In this document: positions 26,480-38,260 of the stretch, in pieces
Layout: the number at the start of each line of letters is the position of its first letter
Numbering within the stretch: position 1 is the first letter of the stretch
NCBI GenBank assembly: GCA_026419785.1
Contig: JAODTK010005865.1
Span: 1-64,000 of the forward strand
DNA: 64,000 nt
DNA from: Sclerodactyla briareus
Taxonomy: Eukaryota > Echinodermata > Holothuroidea > Dendrochirotida > Sclerodactylidae
Reading direction: 5' to 3'
Notes under the pieces: generated by a model
What the model was told of the DNA's origin: nothing
Databases searched by the model: none
Seen by the model: only the letters and a program-made list of their open reading frames with translations
Program-made: the position numbers and the translations under genes

Positions 26480-27300
26480 GACGGAAAATTACAGGCCCGA
26501 ACCGATCGGAAGATGTTGAGATTATCGAAGAAACCGCCAATTTCAACTCGAATCCATGTCCAGGAACTTCGTGACACGCCCTCGCACATATATCCGCTCA
26601 ATACCACCCAACCGCAGAGCGGGGCATTCTTGCTCCGCGCCACCGTGGGGCACTTTTCGGGCTGCGTCAGCGTCCATGTACTCTATACAGGCCGTGTGCA
26701 TGAAAGTATCCGCTATACCATGAACCCTTCTCTCGTCGTGCCGTCTGTCCCCCGTCCTGCTCACGGTGCAGTCGTGTCCGCTCATATACACCGCGAACCG
26801 TTCCCCGTCACGGAACATTACCTATGGCTCTCACGACTGGTGCTGCCACCTCTGCGTATGCAATTCCCCTCTCCTTCGCGCTGTCGTCCGCCGATGTCGG
26901 CGATGTAATAACCATAACATCGTATCCTGTACCTATTGCTTCTTGGTTGGGTGATGCTGAGGCCCTCATGGCGTTCGTTACTCTCGGCGGGGTGGTCTTT
27001 GTGAGTCGACCACCGTTCAGTTCGGAAGATGGGCGATGCCGGGGATTATCATTCTACGTTAGTGGGTATCGGGTACGCCACAGGTCGCGTTCTTCATCTC
27101 CTTTATTGTGATCGCGATGCGTCACAGGCCATGCTAGGCATAAGTGCCTTTCACACGATTTTCGCGAATGGATGGCTTTTGATCATAACAGCGTTACCTC
27201 AAGGTGGCACTGTTACGCCGCGAGGATTGGATAAGTTTCACTAGGGGCATGTGTTTGCTACTTCTGGCCCAAATGTTTCTGTCTTTGTTGCTCTGAAACC
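26480..27300. other. GC-richer block with broken open frames, product unknown
   Basis: This 800-bp block is visibly richer in CpG and less repetitive than its flanks, and is open over 70-131 codons in several overlapping frames (26513-26908, 26824-27111 and 27029-27244 on plus; 26543-26818 on minus). It lies about 0.5 kb upstream of a LINE reverse-transcriptase tail on the plus strand, so it may be an earlier, decayed part of that element. I could not recognise any endonuclease or transcriptase motif in it, and which strand codes is undecided. Confidence 0.25.
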
Positions 27301-27729
27301 GAACGATGCCTTGATAGTGTCGTGCTGACTTCAGAAATCCTTTTCGCATTCCTCTTGCAAGTTTTGTATTGAAAACTCCTCCTCCGTTTGGACGTCCTCG
27401 TCGGATCATTTCTGATCATTGCCGCCTGTGTTGTGATAAGTGTTCACAAAGATTAACGAAAAAAGCGAAATACAGCGAACGCGGGAGGGAATTTAACCTT
27501 ACCTAGAACCCTGAAAGAGTTTTATGCCCTCACCACTTGGCTATACATGGTGCGGTGCGGTTTTTAGGGCTTGACGATCCGAAGAAAACCCGTCCGACGG
27601 TATCCGTATTACGGTACGATTGTATGAAATAATTATTTATGACAGTATACATTACCGTAATACTGTCCCGAGGTATTGTCAGTTCTACTGAACCCTAATA
27701 ATGATTTTACTAGTGTGACTTGTAACCCA

Positions 27730-28010
27730 TATCGAATGTGTTTCAGAATCTGGTCATTGACCATCTCATCGATCTTATACACATAGGACCGCCCATTCCT
27801 TGGCGAGCCCCTCGTCCCTTTCCTACGAGGAACAAGACATATTCGCTGGAGGATCTTCCTACCAGTTATCGGTCCGAATGTTTGGAATGATATGTCGGAA
27901 GATGTCAAACCAGCATTTCGTTTGATCCTTCGCGGCAAGTTTCCTGAGTTTTGCTCTGAGATGGGAACTTCGCGGATCATTATCCCTTGTTTTTGTTATG
28001 TTCTATACAG
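27730..28010 (+). pseudogene. LINE reverse transcriptase C-terminal remnant
   Basis: In the frame that reads 27841 as a codon start, the translation contains GPNVWNDMSEDVK, then FRLILRGKFPEF. This matches the conserved ending of non-LTR retrotransposon ORF2 proteins (GPxxWNxLP, a variable stretch, then FKxxLK). The upstream part (RHIRWRIFLPVI) fits the usual RNxxxxVPxxxxxxG lead-in. One in-frame stop lies near 27784. The fragment is about 90 codons; the polymerase core was not recognised upstream. An A run then C run at 28057-28086 may mark the element's 3' tail. Clade unassigned. Confidence 0.55.
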
Positions 28011-28056
28011 GGGTAGTTCGATGCGAAATCTTAGTGTAGCCAGAAACTCTCATCCC

Positions 28057-28086
28057 TAAAAAAAAAAAAAAAATCCCCCCCCCCTA
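28057..28086. repeat. Poly-A / poly-C homopolymer junction
   Basis: Sixteen As, a T and eleven Cs lie about 50 bp downstream of the LINE tail. This could be the retroelement's poly(A) end. Confidence 0.6.
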
Positions 28087-29039
28087 ACAATCCCCACCAC
28101 CAAGAAACATAATAGCCACAATACAGTCCCACCAACTATCAGAAAAATACCTTCCGAACCGTGCGCCATCGACTGAATTTGGGACTGTTTCTATTATGTA
28201 TATTTTTTCTCGAAATCCTTTCCCTATCACAACCATACCCGAACTGCCCACTGCCCGCGAGTTTTTACTAAGGGCTGACATGGGGCTAGACTGGGACGTT
28301 TTCGGTATTAAGACCTACCCGTCCCAGTATCACTCTCACCCTTGGAATTTGTACCTGATCGTTCGCCAGACATTTATCCACAGAGGAAACTCAACGCAGA
28401 AATATCCACAAGCGTATATTGCGGCCCCTCCTCTACTCCTCTTATGCGAAATTTGCCGGTGGTAGCTGTTCGACCACGATATGATTGCATCAACATGAAA
28501 AGCCTCACCGTAACCTTAATTGCATGCCATTTTTTTGATGAATTTGTGCTTTCTTCTCTGCTTTTTTGCCCTCTACTCTTTCTTTGGGGCTGTTGGTGTG
28601 CTATGTGCCAATTTCCGATAGGACCATGTTATATTGTCACTAGAACAACGAGCATACGAATGTGCAACGCCTATATCAGTATCTATTGTAGCACTGCTCT
28701 CTGGCTGTTGCCCATACCGAAGGGCAGAGTTTGAACATTCTGCCTGAAATGTTCATGTTTCCTCTGAAAAATCTGTATTTTCCAACTATAAGATCGTTTC
28801 CTCCATATTGAATACACTGCGGATTCCTGAAACAGATGACAGCTCGTTGTGGTTCATTCCTCGTGTAGGTCTATCACTGGAAAAGTAACACAGTTAAAAT
28901 GGCATTGTCTCGAATGTGGAGTCACGGGGACGAACGTAACAAATTGTTGTTGGAGTGTAAACGGTAAAACACTCGATGTCTACAACACCATGATTCTCTC
29001 CCCTCCCTTTTTGCCTTTTGCCTCGCCTGAATGAAATTC

Positions 29040-29760
29040 AGGGAAGAACTTAGTGGTCCACTTGGCGGTGGTGTGTGTGTGTGTCACACTTTCTTGTTAC
29101 ATGTTTCTCACAAACCATGAGGCCGATTATGCCAAATTTTGTGTGAGCACCGGGTTGGGTGTACACGATCTGATTATATTTTGGGCAAGCAAAGTCATAA
29201 ACTAGTTGGGTATTACCTTATGTTATGTAATTTATTGGTTCAGATCGTTAGGCAAGATTACGTCAAACCGTATGTGCTACAGTGATGTAGTGTGGCATTT
29301 AGGACCTGGTGAACAGGGATATGAACTATTCATATTTTCAGTCCAGCCTAAAAATGCGTAATTCGTGGTCTAATTTGCATAATTTTGGCGAATTTGTCAA
29401 ATTGTCGGATTTTTACGAAACTTGAGTTGTTACCATGGTTCCCGAGAATTAAAAGTGAAGTCGGGGTCCTTGGAGGTCATTTAATGTGTCTAATGTGTCT
29501 AAAATTTGTTTCATAATTTATGCCATTTTTTTTTTATTGTGTTAGATTTCCCCAAAACTTGGTAGATGGTGATCCACCTTTGATCCTGATCATTTTAAAA
29601 GTACAGCTGGGTCCGTAGAGGTCATGGTATGTGCCGAATTTGTAATTTTTCCAATTTCCCCAACTTGGTCGAATTCGCCAAACTCAGTAGGTATGGTCCT
29701 GTTCATTTTCTCGCCTCTTGATTGTTTGATGTTCATGACTTTTGATTGAATTCCTCATAT
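29040..29760. repeat. Diverged AT-rich tandem repeat region
   Basis: Words such as TTTCCCCAA(AA)CTTGGT, GAGGTCAT(TT/GG), GGGGTCCTTGGAGGTC/GGGTCCGTAGAGGTC and (T)GCCAAATTTTG/GCCGAATTTG recur at roughly 150-180 bp spacing. It starts after a short GT run (about 29071-29082). The copies are too diverged to count exactly. Confidence 0.4.
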
Positions 29761-30004
29761 AATAGCTCCTGTTAGAATAAAGCCCACTGAGGAACGAGTA
29801 AACATAGCTCCTGTGACCATTTTACTGCTTTTAGCTGCCCACCAATGCAACCCCTCTCTTACCCAACCAACTCAATTAGGTTTTTTGGCGCTACAAGCAT
29901 ACTGTAACATTTTCTCCTCTCTTCGTACCTGGGGACGCGGGCCCAGGAAATTGTTTGTGACTGTGTTGCTATACAATTGTCAATTATATGCAAAAATAGG
30001 CCAC

Positions 30005-31130
30005 TGAAAGATAGACAAATGTGGAAGGTTTCCTAAAGATAATTTTGGGACATCCTTGACTCCTGCGTGGGGATAGGTTGTTGGTAGGTGGGGGAGGGTG
30101 GGGGAGGGTGTTGCTGCCTGGCAGGGTGTGGGGGTCGATGGATGGCATGCCCTGCGCTTTGGAGAAATAAAGGGCAATGAAAATGAATGAAAATTTGATT
30201 TCAAAAGGCAAAGAATCCCTGGCTGCTGAGGGGATTTTAGAACATTTCAAGTTGGATTTTGCGTCAATAAGTGAGTTTTACTGGCGTATGAACGTATTCA
30301 CATTGGGTATTATGGGGATAAGAGTGGGGGAGGGGCATGAGAAGAAAGAAAAATAAGGGCCTTTTGTGATTAAGAGTGCCATTTCTTTTACGGATATTAG
30401 GAATTTTTGTGTTTGTGAAATATGTGATGTTCGTTGATGTTCGTTTGTCTGCATGAACTGGTGGGTTGTTTGTGTTTTGGTGTTTTGCCGTGTTACAATT
30501 CCCTTTCATTAGAATCCGAGATAGCCGAGTGAGATGTGATTGTCGGTTGCGGTTGCCGTAGCAATCGATTGAGAAATCGAGCTGGCATGGTTCCTTGATA
30601 TGCATGTAACTTGTAGAGCCAAATATCGAATTATTGGTTTCATGTATTATATAGTTTCAGTTAGTGTAATAATAATGCTAGTGGGAAATAATTAATATTA
30701 ACTATTATAAATCATAATAATCATGATCATCATCATCATTCATCAATTTAATTCTTAATTATAATAAATAACGGCAGATCTGAAATATGCTGACGCGCTC
30801 AACAATGAAACAAACAATACTACAACAAACCTACTGAAAGAAAAATCAGGCAAATGCTTCTATTTAATAATTTCTAGTTGATTCATACACGCACATAATT
30901 ACTGGGGGAGGGGGAGGGAACGAGGCGAGTTCACAGAGGGTGGCCCTCTCGGAATACCATTTCAATGTAGATTGATGACAAACGAGGATGAAGCTGGTAT
31001 GTCGCAATTGGAGTAAGCACTAATGATTCCCATGCGTTGACGATGCTGCCAATTATTGCTGATGAGGATTTTGTGAGAAAGTGAGAAAGTGTTTCTCCAA
31101 AGAGTCCAAGAGGCTACTGGCACTGACAGA
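30005..31130. other. Noncoding stretch, no gene recognised
   Basis: AT-rich, with a short ATC/TCA run near 30725 and a GGGGGAGGGGG patch at about 30904. Frames open on the minus strand at 29980-30605 have no recognisable domain. Confidence 0.4.
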
Positions 31131-31139
31131 AGCACAAAT

Positions 31140-32170
31140 AAAAAAAATCAACATGCATTCTCAGCTCGCACCTGTGTTCTGCCTCGATCTTCCAAAGAAC
31201 ACGAGATGATGGCATATCTTCCAAATATGGAAAAAGTCAGATGAAACCCAGCCGATGAGACAGGGGGATTCTAGCTCCATGGTTTACAGGCCGACATGCC
31301 TGTCATCTAACTTTAATCATGAAATACTTGGAAATAGTTTTCCTCAAAACATCTATGATGCCAGTAAAGAAGTTGTCGTGGATGCGGATCAGTTTTCATA
31401 CCAAAGAGGCAGATGATTGTGGTGTTCGTCAGTAACAGTCAACTGTATATAATTTCTCACTGAGTACTAAAGTATGAAGCTGGAAGGCCCCAGATCATAG
31501 TAGGTGAATGTATTTTCTGACTCCCGCAATATTAGCAATGTCCCCCCCCCCTCCCCCCGCGAGGCTGGGCAAGAGGCTCTTAGATATACGACTGCACCTT
31601 GGGAATCTTATTTCGAATTTCCACATTTGGTGGGAACACTTTTGTTTGAATGGGGCTTTCAACAATGTAACATATTTACTATGAATACATTCATTACTGA
31701 TGTTTGTTCGGCGGGATCATGTTCAATTTCAGGCAGCGACTTGTGACTATGATATTCCATGTTCTATGAAATGTCAGTAAATATGATGGAAGGAGAATTA
31801 GAACAATGCAACGTAAACAATGCAATTACGAACCAATTTTACCAGACCATTCTCCAAAGCGTCGCATCCTTATTATTTGGTAGCCATACAACGGAACATA
31901 GAGCAAGACTTGGGAGAATCAGGAGATCAGCCCGAACGCTTAAGGGGTTAGCCTGCCAACATTACCTAATCTACGAGGGGAAGCTCACCGAAAGATGGAT
32001 GATTAAAATATTTACACAGTACATAGATCAGGTTTGATAATCAGTTGATTGATAGACCTCGAATATTTCATGATTCCTTCCCTCTCAGACTATTCACTTC
32101 TTTGAACCGTAAAGCTACCTATAAACTGGGATCGGAATCCCTAGATCTTATACCGGGATGTATATATTAT
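31140..32170 (+). pseudogene. LINE reverse transcriptase remnant (L2/CR1-like)
   Basis: Two blocks of a non-LTR reverse transcriptase are readable on the plus strand. At about 31170-31460, after frame changes, come a LPK..W-like segment, a VYRPTCLSSNF block matching the NYRPVxLTS motif, and DADQFSYQRGR matching the DPxQFAYxxGR motif. At about 31800-32000, one open frame reads NVNNAITNQFYQTILQSV, then LFGSHTTEHRARLGRI and YEGKLTER, the thumb/C-terminal region of L2/CR1-type elements (FYxSxLxSV, WxGxxTxxxRxxLxRI). The YxDD-containing middle is replaced by unrelated sequence with a C run at about 31542-31558. Frames are broken, so the copy is dead. The 5' end and endonuclease are not seen. Confidence 0.65.
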
Positions 32171-33362
32171 TTTTGTATGGTTCTTCCAATATCGGCAGAA
32201 ACCAATTTTTGTTTCGCTAAAAATGTACAATAGATTGAAATCAGATATGTCGCTAGTAGTATTACTGTATTCTTGGTTTGTTTGCACATTTGGAAACCGG
32301 ATAAAGTTTGGTTCATTACCAATTTGAAATTCGTTGTATTGTTTTATGGCTATTCCTCGCTTGGGTGTTTTCAGCCTCGAGTAGTGCTACTATGGGAAAA
32401 TTGAAGTCGTGTTCGTCGTCTCTCAGGATGTAAACAGCTAGGTGGATTTTCTCGATCGGGGTTGAGTTTCATGGGGATAGTCGTTTGGAGGAGGCTAGGG
32501 AGATAGTGTGATACAGGTGTCGCATGTGCATTATATGTTAGAGTTGGACGCGTGAATTGGGGGCGGAGACCCATGGATGATTGTTGGGGGAGACGCACAC
32601 AGACTGTTAACTGCTTACTCTTCGTGCGCTGAGCCGGTGTTCCCGTGCAGAAGAAGCCGCCGAGCCGAGCAGAAATGTGCTTGACGCCTCAGTTCCCCCC
32701 GAATCCACTGTAATGGCAGCACACTCGAAAGCTTTGGGTGGAATGCTCAATCCAACGTTATAGGCCTAACTATTACAACTAGTGTTTACTCTAAACCATG
32801 CCATAACTCCCTATGTCGTTATTAGAGGGGTGGAAATCCTCGCCACACTTATTGTTTACAACTTAATATAACAAGATGCTCATCACGAAGGCGAGTCCCA
32901 TACATGCATTCCACCATTTCATATTGGACCTTTCCCCAACCCAGCATGACGGTAGTTTTGTTGAAGCGGATAGGTCCTTCCTAAGGAACGTACACTAGCT
33001 GTCGTATAGTAAAAATCACCCATATAACTCGCCATTGACCAACCAGCAATGAAGGCCTTAAATTCAAATAAGTAAAGTGACACAAAGGTTGTGTCTTCTC
33101 ACATACATTTTGCAGACTATATCCAATGGAATGCATATTGAACCATTTGGGGATTCACAGGGTACCCCGATCCATACCATCAATAGCTCTGCCTTTCTTG
33201 CTGAAAAGCCGTTCCTTGCCTGATTCGATCGTGTAACAGCCACCACAAATCGCTCCAGGGGTTCCATCCACTTCGTCAAGGCACATGGGCTGGCATGGCA
33301 CAAGGCAGAGAGAATGAGCAGTATGGTGTGCGTGTTACGACTGGACGCCAACGGGACCGCAA

Positions 33363-33445
33363 CCCCCCCCCCCCCCCCCCAACCCCACCCCCCCCCCCCC
33401 ACCCCCCCCCCCCCCCCCCCCCACCCTCCCCCCCCCCCCCCCCCC

Positions 33446-33491
<46 letters not shown>

Positions 33492-33503
33492 ACCCCCCCC
33501 CCT
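33363..33503. repeat. 140-bp poly-C tract (G-rich on minus strand)
   Basis: About 130 of 141 bases are C, broken only by single A, AA or T interruptions. The proline-rich (plus) and glycine-rich (minus) frames across it are artefacts. The G strand satisfies any G-quadruplex rule and the C strand any i-motif rule. Its true length may be uncertain because such tracts are hard to sequence. Confidence 0.95.
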
Positions 33504-33889
33504 CAATGGGGACGGTTCTCCGCGCTCCCGGAAAGTACGAACGGAGACACGAGCCTGCTGGTCAAACGTTAGTCGCACTACTAGTCTCACGAGGGAGAGT
33601 GGCACCGAGGCCTCACTGGAAATACCCGCTCCATCGGGACATAGAGCGAATGGCTCAAAACTTCCGCAATTAGGAGGAACGCAGAAGGCGAACTTGAGTC
33701 CACTCTTGCACCCGATCGAGTTTTGTCTGATAACGCCGAAGTGGAGACTGCGAGGGGTCTGATCTTGATTTGTCGTTTGAAGTAAGAATGTTTCAGGCTT
33801 TCAAATGATCAATGGTCTGGAAGTTGGGCGAAGCAAAAAGGGGGTTAAGTTCTCTTCGTCTCCACGTGGCAAACACGAGCTGCAGAACT

Positions 33890-34150
33890 TCTTTTTTCAA
33901 GGTTATAGACTTGCCGAGCAGAGGATCAAAGCCTATTCAAGGCCTAGCGAGGGTGTAGACCGATATTGCAACTTATTATCAGCTGCGAATCCAATTCACC
34001 AGGTACCGGATATATTCGGCGGTACCTCAATGTGGGGGTGGGAGGTTATCACATAGACGGTACACTTGCAAATGCCTACCCCTCGTTTGTCCCTTCGCAA
34101 CCTTTTGTGCGGTCGAAGGCCATTTTCGCGGCGATAGTTAAAAGCTCTGC
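33890..34150 (-). mobile_element. tRNA-derived SINE, copy 1
   Basis: On the plus strand the body reads GATCAAAGCCTATTCAAGGCC, a GTGTAGACC word, GATATTGCAACTTATT, TCAGCTGCGAATCC, TAC-CTCAATGTGGG and AATGCCTACCCCTCGTTTGTCCC. The same landmarks occur in the same order at 50.1-50.4 kb (inverted) and in part at 45.7-46.1 kb. The Pol III head expected towards 34.15 kb is poorly preserved here, so orientation is taken from the other copies. Confidence 0.55.
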
Positions 34151-34189
34151 GGAATTCAGCATCAAAATGGAATAGAAGAATTCTGCTTG

Positions 34190-35340
34190 GTTAGCCGCAT
34201 ATAAGGGTAAGCTTCGATTGGGGTCCACTTAAGGAGGTGCAGGCTGGTCGTACCAGAGGATACAGGCGAAAAACTGTAGACGCCCGTTCGAAGGCTTCAC
34301 CGGGATCGATTGTACCCAGGAGCGACTCGCCCTTATTCTCGCCAACAATCCTGTCGGGAGCGTGGTCAGGACAGCCACATACGGATTCGTGTCCCACCGG
34401 TCCAAGAAGTCCTGCATTTGGCATGCTGAAGTGTCGTCAGGAGGAAGCCCCCCGCCCGCCCCTTAGGAGGCGGTTTTTTGAAACATTCAGAGTCGAAAAC
34501 TAGGTTACGTCTTCTTCTGGTCGTGAGTCCGCTGTGTTAGCCCGGCCTCTCTCCGTGTTGGATTACTGATCGGAAGACCCGGGTTCGGTCGCGGCAGCTA
34601 TCCTGGCGCCACTTGTGCCCTGTCAAATGACCCCCATAACAATCTCATGTGCCTACCCCACACGATGGGAAACAACCGCAGAGACTGCGAGTCGGGAGAG
34701 CTACTCCCGGGTATCCTCCAGATCGCGGACAGGGATTCCTGAGGTGACGTGGCGCTGGGCTCCCGCAACGGAGATGGTTGGCCGACAGATGAAGCCGCGT
34801 CGGACCAAATCCTAGCGCGACATGCCCGACCTTGCGCATGCCCTGCGGGGGACGGGAGGAGCTGTGGTGGTTGAGTCAAACAGCTAACTCGGACGGCGTG
34901 CCGTTGAACATCGACTGCAGGAGCCACGATTGGCTGGATAAAAACTGAACGAGGCTTCTGCTGCGGATTTGTTCCTGGGACCGCCCTTGGCAGGACCACT
35001 TCCCATGATCCAAGGAGTCGTGCCGACCCACCGGGCACGGAGCCGGACAATTCTTCACGAGTCCAGACAGACTCTCGGCTACCGGTTATGCTGAGTTTCC
35101 CCTGGCTTCGGATCGCCGTTTTTCTGGGAGGATATTCGGTATCGGACCTTGGAAGTCGGTAGGGTCCGGCCAACTAAAGTTGCCACACCCAGTGCAGGGA
35201 CACCGCGGCCGAGTGCGACCATCCCGGCCGGAAATGCAGCAGGTGACCCCACGGCTCTAGCAAGAGAGGGTCTGGAGTACCCCGAATTGTCCGACCGCGA
35301 AGGTGACTTTCAGACGTAGGAGGATTGCGGCGGTTCTTAT
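34190..35340. other. GC-rich island, possible decayed element with tRNA-like motif
   Basis: About 1.15 kb of clearly GC-richer DNA, open on the minus strand over 34598-35173 (191 codons, the longest frame in the window) and on plus in several shorter pieces. No domain was recognised on either strand. At 34543-34590 a tRNA-like pattern occurs (GGATTACTGATCGGAAGACC, then GGGTTCGGTCGC), resembling the anticodon-to-B-box part of a tRNA-derived SINE. Just after it, TGGCGCCACTTG (about 34604) begins like a retroviral-type primer binding site, but no LTR is evident. Unknown; a decayed retroelement is the likeliest reading. Confidence 0.3.
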
Positions 35341-35344
35341 TCCC

Positions 35345-37680
35345 CCCCAGATTTTCCCGGCGTCCGAAAACACGTTCATTCTTACATGTTATTCGAATGG
35401 CGTCCGTTGGACATATCTTAATATTTCATCGTTAAAATGTTTGTTTGACAAGTTGAGTGCCTACAGGTGGACCTAACATCTCTTTAATACCATAGACAAT
35501 GATACGCTCATCTTCAGAAATATATTTGCTCATACATATCTTTTCGCTCTCACCCCATCAATGTTGTGTACCAGGCTTTCATCGGAATTGCTAGTGTTTG
35601 GGAGTGACAGGGAGCCTAATGTGTGGCTGCCTTGCAGGCATTTTTCTTGTCATAAAAGGCATTACCGCAATATGTCACAGATTGTGCAATAGTGGTCCCC
35701 TGAACTTTCTGGAACTTTCTGTGCTCTGGTTTGTTGCAACTATTTTCATATTTTTTCGTATTATAGTATCATTTCATGTTTTTAGTTCTGGGCAGCGAGT
35801 TTTCGGGTCACAGGAATTGGGTTTCCCGTGTCCTGATCCTTTTCTGTATTTGGTTCGTTGTATATAATTTGATGATCAAGAATAATGAAATGAAATGGAA
35901 GTGGAACAGCAAACAACGAGATGCAGATGGCAGCATGGGTTTTACGAGAGAGGAAATCGCTTGTATTGAAGTCGTTTAAGTGCGATGGGTACATTTCTGT
36001 AGCCTTGGCGCAGTCGCTGTGGCCGATCCAGCCGTTAATGTGTAAATGTTTTTCTACATCTCCACAAGTACATTTCTTGACGTGATGCCATTTCACTCAA
36101 GATTGTAAAATACATTGATCCGAAGGAATATTTTGTCCTTTTTTTCTTGCTACACATGACAACAATGTGGGCAAAGCGACGTAGACTCCATAAAACCTTC
36201 CAAGCTTCTTTGCCCACAGTAAAATCTAATAAGCCGGATCGAAGGCCATTACCTGTGTGTGTAACTGCAAACCACGTCTGCACTTATGATTTGATTTTTC
36301 GAGCGATGAAATTGCTTGTATTTACTCGTCTGTGAATTGTTGGAGTCTTGTACAATTTAATTCTAAAGTCTGTAGTTACATATGTTTCGAACAATTATAT
36401 ATGTTTATTGCAAATAAGCAGAACAATTTCTGTGTTTTCCCAAAAAAATGTTTTTAATTCAGACGAAGTTACGTTCATCTTTTCTTCCGAACACGGAACA
36501 TTGCAACCTGGTCAGTTTAGTTTCTGCCATTTGTGTAGTTTCAAGTAGCAAAAGTGGCTTTATTATCCGAGTCCTAGAAAATATGGAAAAATTAGGCACT
36601 CCGCTCGAATTTAGTTTCAAATAGTCACTTTATTATGGTAGATTAGTTTATAGTTCTTCTTTCAAGTGTTAATACGAAATTTAAACTTTTACTACATTAT
36701 TTGTCATTATTACGAGTGACAACGCGGTGTTAACCACAGGCGCTCGTAGTTCGTAATAAAAAGTAGCTCAGGGTCTATACACAGTATAATACAAATGCGT
36801 ATAACGTTACAAGCCCCTGAAAGGTAACCAAAGCGAAGGCCGTCAGCTGCCGCTGCATGCTTGCCCTGCAACAATTTTTGCGTGGTTAGACAGCTAGCTA
36901 GCTATTCCAAGCGATTTACAATCTGTAGATGGTAACCGTCACGTTTATTCTGCAAGTTTAGTACGACTGTTGCTCAATAGGTTACCAACTTGCGATTTGG
37001 GTTGTAAGCCAACAGAAGGCTCACTCAAAACAACAATGACTTTCACTTACGTGGTCATTTCCCGTTAGTGTAGTGGTACAATTCTTTTCTTAGCTTTTTA
37101 GGATTTTTTATTGCAGTTCGGCTCCGTGGTTTAATATTAGAAACATTTTTTAAATCTATTTCAATGTGAGGACATTTTTTATAGTACGCGCGCCGTACCG
37201 TGTTTGACCTCTACATGCGGTTTGCGTGCCTGCACAACGACCTGTCACGTTTGACCTAAGGCACGCCCCTCCAAATTTCGCTGCTTGGTGTCCAAGTCTC
37301 AATTTTTTGTTCTTAAACCACACATTTAATTCGGATTTTCTCAGAGATGGAAGAGCTTTAACAGAAATCAAAGTGTTGGGCTAGAGTGAGGAGAACACAA
37401 TGGAACTTCTTTCTCCACTTGAAATAGCGCAAAAGTCATACGTATCACCAATCCTTAGATTCAGGGTCCGTTGATTAAAGTCACCCACCTCAAAGTCGAA
37501 ACTCTCAATGCAAACGGCATGTAACCGTGGGACACTCTTCCAAAATCGACTATTCCTTATATGTTCACGAGTTAATCGCGAGGGATGAGTGGGTAGCATT
37601 CTGGTTTTCTCCCAGGCGTTTTGTAGGCTATATATGCCGAGTGTAATGCTTTGAAATCATTGCGTTCACTCGATTAATTT
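35345..37680. other. Noncoding stretch, no gene confirmed
   Basis: Several 60-100 codon frames occur with no motif. A minus-strand frame at 37381-37599 is compositionally protein-like but has no recognised family. A degraded tRNA-like string lies at 37059-37131 (see rejected items). Confidence 0.35.
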
Positions 37681-37950
37681 CCGAAGAAGCCTTGGGGCAG
37701 ACTGCCCCCTCCCCCAATTTTTCTGAGTTGAAAAAAAATGGGAGAAAAATTCGGGAAATTTTGGGAAGAAAAAGAACAAAGGAAAAAAAATGCCATGCTT
37801 TTTGGCAGACTTTTTCGATATATAAAAAATACCCGGAAACATGCATTTTTTTTACGCGCTTCAGCGCGGCGCTGTTGGTTTCCAATGTGGGGGGGGGGCT
37901 ATGGCTTTTCCCTTCGATCCCACAGTAGACCGTTCGGTAGACCCTTGGAT
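37680..37950. repeat. Dispersed repeat with GCGCTTCAGCGC core
   Basis: CCCCCTCCCCCAATTTTTC at the left, ACGCGCTTCAGCGCGGCGCTG at about 37854 and a G run at 37889-37897 followed by CTATGG, then TAGACCCTTGGATCCCA. This is the same arrangement as at 13.28-13.68 kb. It is interspersed and noncoding; frames open through it are incidental. Confidence 0.45.
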
Positions 37951-38129
37951 CCCATGCAAACAAAGTCAGAGTAGGAAAGTAATAAAAAAAATAAACATGG
38001 TGATACCCGGGAAATCATCTTAGTATGACAACAATGGACAACTTTTGTCTGTCTTACTCAATCCCACACATGTAGATGGGTGTATTGAGCCATGGCAAGT
38101 GCCGTTTCCGTCGATCAGGAGGGAATGAA

Positions 38130-38260
38130 AATCTGAAATTTTACTTGTACGCGCCGTGACAGCCGATGGTGGCGCTCCGCTTAAATGTCATTTGCAATCG
38201 TGTGTCCCCCCCCCCACCACGTTCAAAACGCTCCGACGCCCCTGACTAACGGACACTTTT
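38130..38260. repeat. Dispersed repeat fragment, inverted relative to 13.3 kb
   Basis: GGTGGCGCTCCGC, a 10-base C run (38206-38215), CACGTTCAAAACGCTCCGACGCCCCTGAC. Read on the other strand it gives GGGGCGTCGGAGCG and a G run, matching the border words of the 13.28-kb repeat. Confidence 0.4.

Noticed and set aside
33064..33762. Proline-rich and glycine-rich open frames (up to 155 codons)
   Set aside because: They exist only because a 140-bp C tract has no stops in any frame; flanking parts show no domain.
37059..37131. tRNA-like string (TTAGTGTAGTGG ... GTTCGGCTCC)
   Set aside because: A- and B-box words are present at tRNA-like spacing but acceptor and T stems do not pair. Not called as a tRNA.
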